From NCBI RefSeq assembly GCF_027580225.2, contig NC_073361.2, positions 28,196,001 to 28,260,000 of the forward strand: a stretch of 64,000 bases of DNA, in the 5' to 3' direction. The translations under genes were made by a program, and so were the position numbers. Each line of letters opens with the position of its first letter. Within the stretch, counting starts at the first letter, position 1. The notes beneath the pieces were generated by a model. It was given only the letters and a program-made list of their open reading frames with translations, made no database searches and had not been told where the DNA came from. Below, piece by piece: positions 1 through 10,560 of the stretch. This DNA is from Misgurnus anguillicaudatus. Taxonomy: Eukaryota > Chordata > Actinopteri > Cypriniformes > Cobitidae.

Positions 1-11
1 TTTTTTTTTCA

Positions 12-113
12 TCGCCTCATGCGAGGACGCGTCTGATCGTGTCTTTGCATTGACTTTGTATGTAATCTACTCACGCAAATCGTTGAACTCGTGTCTGGTG
101 TGAACCCACAGTC
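12..113 (-). repeat. End of a GGTGTGAAC-type DNA transposon, partial
   Basis: Read on the minus strand this begins GGGTTCACACCAGACACGAG and continues with AAGTCAATGCAAAGACACGA. The element at 25.67 kb begins GCGTTCACACCAGACGCGG and carries the matching AAGTCAATGCAAAGACGCGA at the same distance. It is therefore a diverged single end of the same family, cut by the window edge. No coding content is visible. Confidence 0.55.
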
Positions 114-1500
114 ATGATGAGATTAGGAACATCAAGTTTGATTTCACTCACTAATTTCAATCTTTAAAATGACCTTACTCAGTTAATATTAAGATATCAA
201 GGTTATAACTTTACAAAATGTTCTTTACATTATATAAAACACAATTAACAAAAAAATGATTTTCACAAACTACGTCACATATTTGATATAAGATGGCATA
301 ATACTTTGTCTTGCAAAGTTTAATTTCATAGCTAGCAAAAGCAATTCTATCATCATTTGTAAATGATCTAAATCAAGCTTTTATACATTTTCTTTGTTTT
401 TTTTACACATCACATCACATCACATCTCATTTTAATCATGCTCTTCACTGACACGTACTAGTTACCTTGGTAACCCAGTACACTTGTCTTAAAACCTTAT
501 TAGTGGCAAAAGTGTTGGTTGTGATACAAATGACAGCACAACTCTGGTTTGAATTTATGCACGGTTGGAATTTATGCAATAAATTATAAACATAGTTTTC
601 CCACATCTCGTTTAAATTACCATATTAAAATGTTATATTGTCTATAATGTCTGTCTGTGACATCCACGCTAAAGTCTCATTATCTAATTATAAAAGCATC
701 AGTTTAATTTTAACGTTGATTTCTATCTTTGACATGATTGACTGATTTTTACAGATTGTTCTTTAGCTTAACACAGAAACATCTAAAAGTGACATCTACT
801 TCCTCCGCCTCTTCTGTTCTCTTCTATATCTTCTGCTATGCAGTACAAGCAACACAGAAAAGCTTCAACCTAAGCCAGCACAGCATTGTGTACACAAATG
901 GATCAGACGGGAAGTGTGGACAGCGGCAGTAAACATCAGCCGTGGCCCGGATTTACTGTCCTAATGTCAGACGGAGGGAAAATACCCTCGTGTGCTCTGG
1001 AGCGTAAGCCCTGATTCGCATGGATTCGGTGGATTTATTCTCCCTCGTTCTTTTGTCCATGACAACACCCATTATTTTAGGATCACTAACTGCAACTTAG
1101 TCGGATCCTAGTGATTCTAAAGAAATTGCCTGGGATCAAGCACATTATTTTATATTCCTACAGCGGGCTTCAAGCTGAATGACATCCGCCCTGCTTCTTT
1201 GCTCTCCCTTTGGTGCCTTTCATCTAACTTGTTTATGCTTAGTTTCGAAATTTGTTTAGTCATGTCTAAAATTATGATCATTAAATTTAAATTAGGATCA
1301 TCACATTTACGATCATCAATCAGACAAGTCTTTTTTGCGGAAGACCAGGCCCAGAAGTGCCCACGTACTTTTCCAACAGCCTAGTTTCTTATGCAGGCTT
1401 ACAGGTCTTATACATTTTTACTATAGGTAATTGAATTTTATACTAATCCTATATCAATAAACTCTGGGATTAAACAAAATATTATACCTCTTATATCTAA
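114..1500. other. Gene-free AT-rich stretch
   Basis: No exon with plausible splice sites and protein-like sequence was found on either strand. A short imperfect CACAT tandem lies near 407-428. The open frames at 738-932 and 1199-1384 have no recognisable domain, are low in complexity, and are not flanked by convincing splice signals. Around 180-240 there is a fragment resembling the interior of the TATGTGACCC repeat seen complete at 16.8 kb. Confidence 0.5.
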
Positions 1501-1502
1501 TA

Positions 1503-1622
1503 TGTGACCCTCGACCACAAAACCAGTCATAAGTAGCACGTGTAGCCAACAAATACAATAGCCAACAAAACATTGTATGGGTCAAAATTATAAAAAATGT
1601 TTCTATGCCAAAAGTCATTAGG
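1503..1622 (+). repeat. TATGTGACCC-type MITE fragment
   Basis: It starts ATGTGACCCTCGACCACAAA and continues ACCAGTCATAAG, a very common teleost inverted-repeat element. A fuller copy with both ends is present at 16809-16998. The 3' portion here runs into the hAT-like element that follows. Confidence 0.6.
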
Positions 1623-1922
1623 ATATTAAAAACATTATTTTGTGTATTTGGTATAATACTATGTGTTTGCGTGGTTTATGGTTAACCTGATAACCTGCCT
1701 TCATCAAACGCATTGATTTTGTACAAAACTCATCGATTTGAAAAGCGCTGTGTCCCTGATTGGCCAGTTAATCTGTACATTGTGAATACCTCTGACGTCA
1801 GCAGGAAATGTGACGCTCTACCATGCTTGAAAGATTTGCTCACAATGCAATGCTAACAGGAGTTAAAGGTGCAGTGTGTAACTTTCAGAAGAATCTTTTG
1901 ACAGAAATGCAATATAATACAT

Positions 1923-3583
1923 GGGTGATTCTCACGAAAACTTGGTTTTAAAAATGTCAAGCATGAAAATGTAAAAATTGCTTAAATTTACTTTTTTCCC
2001 ACCAGTGTCACGGTCCTGTCGGACATCCGTGCTAGATGTAGGTCTGAGTGCATCTGACAGGACCGTGGCAGTATCATGTTCGGTGTGGGGACATGTGGGA
2101 TCACATTCTGTGTGTGGCTTCCACATGTTCCCGGTGTCTTGTTGCTGTCGTGATCTTGCCAGACCTTAGTATAGGTTCAGGTCTATGTTCTGTGGGCAAG
2201 GTCAGGGCAGCAGTGTGTGTACGTGGGAACACGTGTGTTCACATCATATCTGTGTGACACGTGTTCCCAGTGTTTTGTGGCTGTCATGGTCTTGCCTGAC
2301 CTTGGTTATTATCCAGAGGGCAGGACCAGGGCAGCATTGTTTTATGTGGGAATACGTGTGTTTTCACATCATGTATGTGTAACACGTATTCCCAGTGTCT
2401 TGTCACTTTTACCCTACTCCCTTATGTAATCATGTCTTAAGTGATTAATTATGTTCACCTGTTCCCCATTGATGTGCTGTCTATATTATGCCCTTGTGTT
2501 CTCTGTGTGGTGTGCGTGCGTTGTTGTGTATTCTGTGTTGATGTTCACCAGTTTTCCAATCCGAGTTTTCTCGTGTTCTGTTTTATTTGTGTTCCAGCAC
2601 AGTGTTTTTGTTCCCTTCTGTTTTTACCCCATCGTGGGTGTTTAAGTTTTGTAAATAAATCATAGTTATATTTTCGTACATCTTTTGCATTTGGGTTCTT
2701 CTTTTATTTTTCCACAATCCGGTTTATACCAACCGTGACAACCAGACATTGAAAAACAAAGTCTGGAGTAAATGGGAACATTAATTTAAAAACTTTTACT
2801 TATCATTTAACACTTTTTGTAACATAATTTAAAAAATTAGTCCTAAAAAATCTCATTACCGCAACAGTCAGAAAACATCAACACTGACATATTTTCAAAA
2901 TGACATGACAAACCTGAAAGAACATAATTTGGAGATTCTGCACATGCATTTAAAATCAAAGTATTATGCTTCTATTAATTAAATTAACATTTAATAAGCA
3001 TCTGTTGCGGACGGTAATGATAATCAAAATGTCGTGTAAGCATTCTGACAAGACAATATTTCAAATTAACTGTAAAAAAATGATCTTACCTGGTAGCCAT
3101 CTTGAAGTAGCTGGTCCATGTGCTTGGTCACTCAAAATCAAACTTTATTAAAATTCTGTATGTGTGCTTAAACTGTTCTCAAAAAGTGTTGCGGAGGATG
3201 AGAACATCAGGCATGGACACATCATTTTCCTAATTTTTCTTCATTATTATTATACATGAATATTCAGTAAATATTTTTTCTGTCATCTAAAGTAGTCTAG
3301 CAAAACAACCATTTATTTTTTTTCTTAATATTTTTGTGTTAATTTGATTAAATTACAACATAACGCATGTTCAAACACAGCCGGACACATTGCGGTAATG
3401 AGAATTTCAGCAGAAAATTAGATAAAATTTACAATTATAAATTCTTATGTTGAAATCACACATTGTGCAAGGTAGAACACAGTATTGTGTTAATTCTGAT
3501 GCTTTTTAATGTTACTATATTACACATTTTAAAGCTAAAATCATTAGTGCCGTGGTGTTTCAATGGTTTCGTGAGAATCACCC
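1923..3583 (-). mobile_element. GGGTGATTCTC transposon, copy 1 (4-bp TSD ACAT)
   Basis: Terminal inverted repeats are GGGTGATTCTCACGAAA at the left and TTTCGTGAGAATCACCC at the right. The target duplication ACAT is perfect (1919-1922 and 3584-3587). Removing the nested solo LTR leaves about 921 bp, close to copy 2 at 26.5 kb, which lies in the opposite orientation and aligns throughout. The minus strand contains ATGGCTACCAG followed by a GTAAG donor (ATG at 3100), a feature shared by four of the five copies. No long open frame remains, so it is non-autonomous. Confidence 0.9.
2006..2740 (+). mobile_element. Solo LTR, 735 bp, 5-bp TSD ACCAG
   Basis: It begins TGTCACGGTCC and ends ACCGTGACA, so it has TG...CA ends in a short inverted repeat. 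It is flanked by ACCAG at 2001-2005 and 2741-2745. A polyadenylation signal AATAAA lies at 2654-2659. Copy 2 of the host transposon shows the uninterrupted site, confirming insertion. From about 2085 to 2400 the LTR holds about three diverged tandem units of roughly 130 bp; the second and third each carry a pair of arms, GTGGGAAYACGTGTG and ACACGTRTTCCCAGTGT. A five-base duplication fits Gypsy- or ERV-type integrases. There is no internal domain, so it is an LTR-LTR recombination product. Overlapping small open frames here are repeat frames. Confidence 0.85.
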
Positions 3584-3680
3584 ACATAACTGTTATCAGG
3601 GGTGTATAAAGACCTCAAATAATGTACAACTATGTTTTAATAACCTTAGCATAATACGTTTTTATCTCCATACATTGCAG

Positions 3681-3914
3681 GTCAGTGTTGTTTTCGTCAA
3701 CGAAGCTGTGGCAAGTTCTAAGGACCGTAGCGGTGACGCCAATAAACGGAAACGACAAGATGATTTATGGACATACTTTCAGTATAATCCTTCAGAAAGA
3801 AAAACAAAATGCATATTGGGAGACGACGGTAAATGTGGCCACAAACTAGGTGGGAAAAATACCACCAACCTCAAGCGGCACCTGAAGGCTCATCACGCTA
3901 ATATTTTTTTAAAG
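3681..3914 (+). CDS. BED zinc-finger exon of a hAT transposase
   Basis: This 78-codon exon, phase 0 at both ends, is bounded by the acceptor TACATTGCAG and the donor AAAG|GTAACT. It starts with a basic stretch (NKRKRQDD) followed by LWTYFQYNPSERKTKCIL and CGHKLGGKNTTNLKRHLKAHH. The aromatic LW.YF start, the cysteines and the TNLKRHL..HH ending are the signature of BED-type fingers in fish hAT transposases and the ZBED genes derived from them. BED fingers bind DNA, often transposon ends. No dimerisation or catalytic exon was found nearby, so this is most likely a remnant of the surrounding hAT element rather than a working ZBED gene. Confidence 0.7.
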
Positions 3915-4199
3915 GTAACTAACAAGTCACGCTGTTAACATATACATTCAATTAACTCGACATTCGCCTTGTGACATATTTCATGCTAAGCTTGTTGTCC
4001 ACGTCAACAAGCCCAGGAAGTAAACTGTTGACTACAATCCGTGTGTTTGTTGTAGTCCAAGAAGAGAGATTTACGTTGGAGACGATAACTCGCCTCATCA
4101 TTAACTTGTTTTTTTTTCCTTTTGCATATCGTTAACATGTACTAATACACACTTACACACCAAAGGAAATGTAAAATTGTGAATCGGACTGCAGGTTTG

Positions 4200-5436
4200 T
4201 TATACTATCAAAAGCAAACTATATATCAAACTAAAGATCTAGGCCTCCGACATCGATATTACAGCAGATTTTGGTGATTACACCAAATATACACTCCCCA
4301 TCAAAAGCCTTTTTCAAGATTTTGGATATTTAGAATTTGGGAAGCATACACACTTAAAAAAAAGTCTTAGTGCAGGCTCCATTTCACCCATTCATGAGTT
4401 TTTAATTACTGAACATTATCGGTTCTAATACAGCTCCTGTACTGCATAAAAATGCACGAGGCGTTACCGGCACAGGGATAAAAAAATGAGACGCACCCAT
4501 GATTATTCGCTTCACGTTTACTCTCAGATATTATGCAGTATTACCAATTATTTCTGCTGAATAAACACTGTGTCAAGGGAGGTGCCACAAGGTGCATTTT
4601 CCTACAAATTAGTCCAAAATAAGATCTGCCCTCTTCCGCACAAGTGACAGCGTAATCGATATTTTAGCGTCTAAAGCACATCTTTGGACACAAATAGGCG
4701 GTTTGGTATTCAGATATTGTTCTTTTATAACCACTCATTGTCGCAGTTCTCCTACAAAGTGTCTCTGCAATTTCTAGTAGTGTTGAGTGAAATGCCAATG
4801 TGAGAAGTACAGGCGGTGACAGACAGGGATGGAGCTGATAGGGATCAGAGGACTCATAAATTCAGGCCGTGTGTGTGCGTGTAGAAAGTGTAGATTGTTG
4901 ACTGGCTGTAAGTGGCAGAGTTGTACTGCGGTAAATTCAGAGTAGGAACAGAAAGAGCACTTCTTTAAGGACATAAGATCAAACTGTGGCTTTGAATATT
5001 TTAAAAGCGACTCATTACAGTACATTACTGTAGTTATTAGTGATGTGAAGCAGGGCTGTGTTTTGAAAGGGGTGTCACGATACATATCACGTTTCATGGG
5101 TTGTGATACGATATAACACGCTATGTTGCGTGTGGCGATATACTTTACTACGTTTTCAAAAAAAAAATATTTCATACGCACTAGCCAACTCGTAAAATGT
5201 ACAAATTCCTGTGAGATCAAGTTGATATAGCTGTGGGTAGATACATATAATCAAAGGAGGTCGTAGAAAAAAAATTTGGAAACCCCTGACACTGGATGGA
5301 CTCTTATGACACACTAAGGGTAAGCTTGCAAAATTCTGGTAATTTTGGGAGGAAGATATGGGAATTGTGGCAAATGGAATGGATGAAGATGAGTCCGATG
5401 TCGAGAAAGTTAAAGATTTGGATGTGATACAGTCAT
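4200..5436. other. Repeat-derived stretch without recognised gene
   Basis: No protein-like exon was found. At 5074-5160 is GTGTCACGATACATATCACG followed by runs of cgatata. At 7268-7326 similar ATCATGATATAAGATTTTGG sequence precedes CACCAACCCC, so 5.07-7.33 kb may be one old element interrupted by the repeat at 5.44 kb. The open frame at 4774-5220 on the minus strand lies here and shows no domain. Confidence 0.4.
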
Positions 5437-6432
5437 AGACTGTAAAAAAGATGGATGTAGTGTCAGTGACGTCACCCCTAGGTTTTTGAAGCCAGTAGTA
5501 GGCGGTGCCTGCCCTCGCCATCTTGGCCGCGTGTCACCGCACATCACCCGTGAATATCCGAAAATGGGTTAAGAGGCGGGACGTGGGTGAAGCTGAGGTG
5601 GCTGGTTGCTGAAACTACGCCCGCCTAGCTCGAATCTAGTGACAGCAGTGGAAGTTCAACAGTCACTCAAGTTGCCACGTCCTTAACTATGCATAACTGT
5701 AAGAAAAAAACTTCGACCCCTCACAGTTGTCATGAAGGGCAAAATTAGCCCAAAAACTATTTTTGTACCTGGCTGTAAACATATTTTTTTCTGCTTTAAA
5801 ATTGGGCATTTTAACATGGAGGTCTATTAGGCTGTATAAAACCAGAACATTCTCAGTAGTAACTGAGTTATGGTCTGGCAAAGCTTCATAGACAAATAAT
5901 CTCCAAAGGGGCGTCACCAACGGACGTCTCTCAAATGACTCTGTGTCCAATTGGATAGACCTAAAACCAATCACACCGATAAAGGAGATGATGTATGCAG
6001 AGCAATATCAGAAATTTGCCGAATCCAGATAGTAAGACAGCGATAACATATTTTTTTAGATATATGAAGGCTTCGAGTGCTTGGCTCTGGTTTTAAAGAA
6101 AAGGAAAAACGCTTAAAACAGACGCAATAGGTGATTCGAGTGATGTTCCACGGTGGCATCCATCTTTGTAATATACAAAATCTGCTTCACCCTCGCTGCG
6201 CTGTCATCATCATGTAAAGCCCGCCCCAACGTTTCTGATTGGTGCCGCGATTTCTCGGCATTAGAAATGAGCTTGAATGGCCTCTTTGCCAGACTACGTG
6301 CAGAGCAAGACTAAATTTCCTGGAAGTCTGGGTTTTCCCAGGCTAGGGGTCTATGGGAATTGACTCCCTTTTGGAGCCAGCCTCTAGCGGCCAGTCGATG
6401 AATTGCAGTTTAAGTCACTTCCAAATTGGCTT
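5437..6432. repeat. AGACTGTAAAAAAGATGGA-type dispersed element
   Basis: The left part begins ATAGACTGTAAAAAAGATGG and includes GTGACGTCACCCCTAGG and CGCCATCTTGGCCGCG. The right part reads GCCAGCCTCTAGCGGCCAGT, then AATTGCAGTTTAAGTCACTT. I recognise both as ends of a frequently repeated cyprinid DNA element. This is from memory and the window holds no second copy to compare. The small open frames across it carry no domain. Confidence 0.45.
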
Positions 6433-8480
6433 CATAAGAGAGATTGGAAGGTTGCCCCTCGGATACAGTTTGTATTACCCAAAATGTCCATATAATTTTC
6501 TTTAATTCCTTAATGCCGAGTTTAGGCTGCACGATTTTAGCCCTGATTTTGACTCGCCGACAGGTTTTGAGAAATCGCAGACAAATGCCCGAAATCACAG
6601 GCAAATCGATGCTCGTGCACGCGAGTGACAATCACACAGTGTGAATTATCAAAGACGTGATCTGAGAGAATCGGCAACGACTCGCCGACACACGTGAGAT
6701 TTTGCAGTGGGAAATGTTTTTTGACTGAAAATAGCGTTGGCAATGACCTACAGCCAATTAGAGAGCAACATACAGCACAGCTGGAACTTTGGGGAGGAGT
6801 CTCTTCAACCATTTCCTCCTTCATAATCTTTATTTCTACTTTATTCTGCTGCAAATAAGCGCATATGCAATTAGTATGGTAAGCTTATTGCGGGCTACCA
6901 TTTTTAATAATAATTCCAGTCTCACGTGAGAACTCCGGTCTTGCACACGTGACCTCGCATTGTTTCCTTCACATCAGTTCTTCTCACGTGCGTTTAGATG
7001 TGAGACGTAGTTTGCGGACCTGGACAAAGTTGTCTGCGATTCTTCCTACGGTAAAGTCATGCAGTGACAACAGGGACTGAACGCTACCCCAGATAGTCAC
7101 GCAGTGTGAAAACATCTGTGACCCGACTAGTTTGAAACTCATGCAGTCTGAACTCGGCATAAGTTTCCAACTTGGAATGTTTCCAAAAAAAACAGAGCTT
7201 TGCCACTCCAACTAAGGGACAGTTCACATTTTGTGTTTTGCGCGCACAATTATTATTATTATTGTTATCATGATATAAAATGAATCCTATCATGATATAA
7301 GATTTTGGTCATATCACCAACCCCTACTGCCGATAACCCACAACATGTGGTGACAAGTTTTGCATGGGCAAGCAACATTTGTAACAAAATATAGCCTACC
7401 AATTTTGTTTTGTGAAACAATTACAGCATTAACATTTCATACAACCTTATTGTTAATTTTATATAGCATTACACTAATCACTGTTAATGAGCATTATCTT
7501 AAAATATATTACAAATTATATTGCATTACTACGGCTTATAATTTGTATTCTCCAATATTGGCTTTGTACATATTTATGGATAATTAGCTTGCAAAATATT
7601 CAACCCATAAGTTCTTGTCATGAAAAAGCAGGAAAATTAAGTGAACCAGCAACTGTGCCACCTATTTTCACATCCAAATTCTGATTATTTATAACATCAA
7701 AAAATGTTCCCTGTATTAAACAACGGTACTTAATGAACAGTTTCTTATTTGCCCATTGGGCGTCATTCTGACATATTATAAAAGAGTGCTCATGATTGTC
7801 TCATTAATGAAAGTCTTAATTAAGCACCACATTTACTGGGCTGCCATTCATGTCTGTGCTTCGTCCGGAATGGAGAAAGTCTAAATCTATCGTTTAACTT
7901 CTACTGAAAGCATTGAATGAGGAACATAGCTAAGCATTTATACAGTGATAATTGGCTGTTTGTGTTTCAGACAACGTCTCTGTTGCAGCTAATCATAGAC
8001 TCACACAAGGATCGCAATGCATAGCGAATCTAGTCTATTGTCTTCCTCAGCTCAGCACATTTTAAAACAGAGATGTTGACACTTTTGTGGCTGTAGTAGC
8101 ATTTTTTCGACTTATTACACCCTCTCCTGTCCTTTTCATGAAGCATTAAAGAATTATATCATTTGGACACATATAATTAGGATAAAACATATTCATTATT
8201 TGATACAATTTGCATAATTATATGCTAATGCTCTTTGCGTCTTGTTTCTATAGAATAATCATTACGATCATCATTGTTCGTCTTGATTATGCATTTAAAT
8301 CTTGTTAATGTGTGTCTTGTACAGTATTTAAGTATTTAACTGCCCTATCATCTTAGTCTGACATTCAAGGTGAGCGGTGGGAAGATAATTTTAATTCAGA
8401 GGGTTGTACATTTTAAATGAGACACGAAACTAACTTAACAAAGAGAGAGACCTGAGAAGCTATTGCTAACTACAAAACAT
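6433..8480. other. Gene-free stretch
   Basis: It contains a short ATT/ATG tandem around 7249-7275 and otherwise low-GC sequence. At 6660-7010 several CACGTG and TCACGTGAGA motifs recur, consistent with a diverged inverted-repeat element. The open frames 7360-7587 and 7487-7684 are AT-rich chance frames. No RNA gene was seen. Confidence 0.4.
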
Positions 8481-8489
8481 TAGCTAAAT

Positions 8490-9380
8490 GTTAACAAAAA
8501 AATATTGCGCAATAACAGCGTTTCCATTAACCAATGTTACGTCCCATTCAGACCGCCAGCAACTAGCAGGAGCAGAGCGACGCAAACTCATTAATTTCGA
8601 TGGAAGCTTGGCGACATCTGGCGACACAAGCGAAAGTGACCGTTGGTGACCCAACGATGCGAGAAAGTTAAGAACAGTTAATTTATGCAAATCATGAGCG
8701 ATTTTCGGGAGCAACTACCAATGGAAGCGAAACATTGGAGTTCACGTCATCCTTCTCTCGTAAGTTAGTGAAGTGGATGGTACTCATTTGTTTATGACAG
8801 CTAGATTTATAAAGAGTCGAGCGACACACAGCAAGATAGTCACTGGTGGTCTGAACGAGGCTTTATGCAACTAAAATACAAAGTGTTGTCTTGTGAAAGG
8901 TCATTCTAAAAACTATGGCGTCAGGTGTGTTCAACTTCATACGGCGCCATGCAGACCAACAATGCGGAAGACATGAAAATGACAAAAGAGCGTCTGAAAA
9001 TCGAAAGCATACAGAGCAGTCGACTCCTGAATCGTTCTTGCTGTATTTTGATGTCTTGGGCTTGGTTCTTGTGACACCACATGAAGTTGAACACCCCTCT
9101 TCTGTCTTATCCTCCAACCAATCATACCGCACCAGACTTAAAAAATTATCATGTTGATTTTTACACACATCCGGTGACCTATAACCATTGGAGTTTTGCG
9201 ATACGTACCTTGAAAAACCACCTAACCTGAGCGTATAAACATTTTGTGCAAAATGAACGTGTTTCCATTGGGCGTATTTTCAATTAGCTATTTCAATTTG
9301 CACAATTTAAAGGATAATGGCAACGCAGCTATAGATGCATTGGTTTTCATGATAGATGCGATAAATTAAAGGTGATCTAA
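8490..9380. repeat. Probable DNA transposon with TTTCCATT-type ends
   Basis: The left part has GCGCAATAACAGCGTTTCCATTAA and the right part ACGTGTTTCCATTGGGCGTATTTTC. Between them are patches of moderate GC content (CGACATCTGGCGACACAAGC). The two sides are not clean inverted repeats, so the boundaries are approximate. The frames at 8915-9157 (+) and 8863-9168 (-) overlap antisense and look non-coding. Confidence 0.35.
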
Positions 9381-10020
9381 GCGAATTCACGCGTTTTAGA
9401 CCATAAAACATTTTTTGTTACATACAGCGAACATCTCCTCACTATCTGCTTGCTACCTGACCGCTGATCAAACTGTAAAAAAACGCGATCACTGTAGACA
9501 GCCCAGCCTCCACAAACGGCAATAACAACACAGTGGCCAAACCTAGAACCACGAAACAAAACAAAGTGTCCAGCCAATAAACGACAAGAAGGATTTGGGG
9601 GTGGAGGTTGGGTGCGTTCATGAAAGCACGAGAGGGAGGGGGAGGATTTAGCAATGCTCCGTTTGTTTGAAAACAGTTCAAACATCAACAAAAAGTGACG
9701 TCGCACAGATTCGCTTAGAAAGCCTTTTAGTAAATTACTGTAACATAAAAACATAAAAACTTAAATTTCTTCAGGAAAAACAGGTGTTGGTTATTTAAAA
9801 TATGAAAATGTTTACTTTTAAATCAAAAAAATGTATGTAAACTGCTTTTAATATTTTGTTGAATCATAAAAAATTACACTGTAAATTGCAATACATTATC
9901 TAAATTTCTACCTTGGGGCTGTTAAATGCTTTATTCTGATTGGTTGAGAAATGTTCCACGGGTGTGCATTACTTTTCGATAACCGCACACCTAACCTGTC
10001 AAATGTCTTTAAAGGGGTCT
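9381..10020. other. Unclassified stretch, no gene
   Basis: This moderately GC-rich block, including GGATTTGGGGGTGGAGGTTG, produces two overlapping minus-strand frames (9377-9754, 9442-9681) with no domain, no splice context and repeat-like composition. At 9905-10015 is TTTATTCTGATTGGTTGAGA followed by AACCGCACACC, which resembles a dispersed cyprinid repeat. Confidence 0.35.
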
Positions 10021-10021
10021 A

Positions 10022-10560
10022 GCGTGAAAATCTGACCTTTTCCATGTTTAAGTGCTATAAGAGAGTCCCCAGTGCTTCTATCAACCTAGAAAATGTGATA
10101 AAGATCAACCCAATAACTTTGTTTGGAATTAGCCATTTTCTGCAAGCATGTGAAAAATTAGGTCGTTCAGATTTCGCCTGATTTGTGAGGTAGGTAGCAA
10201 GGTGAATTACAAAAATACTGCCCCCTTTATCTGCACTATCCAACCACGGCACTGCCATTTAATGCAGAGAGAAAAAGAGAAAGAAAATAAGAAAAAAATA
10301 CTTGACAGCACAATTGAGTTTCAATAACAACAAACCACCATCATTGTGATCAGTGTTTGCATTTCATCAGCTCATTTGCATTTTAAACGACACACCCAAA
10401 AACAGCACATTTGTAAGCTCAGGCTTACAAATTTGCAATTTTAACAGGCTGTAATAAATTATCTGTGGAGTATTTTGAGCTAAAACTTCACATACGCACT
10501 CTGGGAAAACCAAAGATTTCTTTTACATCTTAAAAAAATCACAATATGACCTCTTTAAAA
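10022..10560 (+). repeat. Dispersed repeat, copy 1
   Basis: The order TTTTCCATGTTTAAGTGCTA, CCCCAGTGCTTCTATCAACC, CTGCACTATCCAACCACG, CACTGCCATTTA, CAGCTCATTTGCATTTTAAA is shared with 14935-15150. Here it has about 100 bp of additional sequence before CAGCTCATTTGC. The superfamily was not identified. Confidence 0.65.

Larger units (their letters stand above)
1867..3670 (+). mobile_element. AGGTGCAGTGTGTAA MITE, split by a later insertion
   Basis: TTAA at 1863-1866 is followed by AGGTGCAGTGTGTAACTTTC, the left end of the TTAA-target MITE that is complete at 12234-12594 and 17965-18344. The sequence is colinear with those copies to GCAATATAATACAT, breaks at 1923, and resumes at 3584 with ACATAACTGTTATCAGGG. 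It then follows the complete copies (GGGGTGTATAAAGACCT) to about 3670, where similarity fades. The right terminal repeat was not found. Confidence 0.7.
1623..4200 (+). mobile_element. hAT-like DNA transposon, interrupted by nested insertions
   Basis: The left part (1623-1862) matches 49790-50060: TTATTTTGTGTATTTG, CTCATCGATTTGAAAAGCGC, CCTGATTGGCCAG and TGACGTCAGC occur in the same order. The right part (about 4008-4190) matches 50127-50270: CCCAGGAAGTAAACTGTTG and TTTTGCATATCGTTAACATG. Between them lie the nested elements listed separately and a BED zinc-finger exon at 3681-3914. The 50-kb copy lacks that exon, so it looks like an internal-deletion derivative, while this one keeps part of a transposase gene. 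The exact termini were not resolved. Confidence 0.55.

Noticed and set aside
4774..5521. Two overlapping minus-strand open frames of 148 and 121 codons
   Set aside because: No recognisable motif, irregular composition, and repeat-like flanks with cgatata runs; treated as chance frames.
9377..9754. 125-codon minus-strand open frame
   Set aside because: No domain. It overlaps another frame on the same strand in GC-richer repeat-like DNA and has no splice signals.
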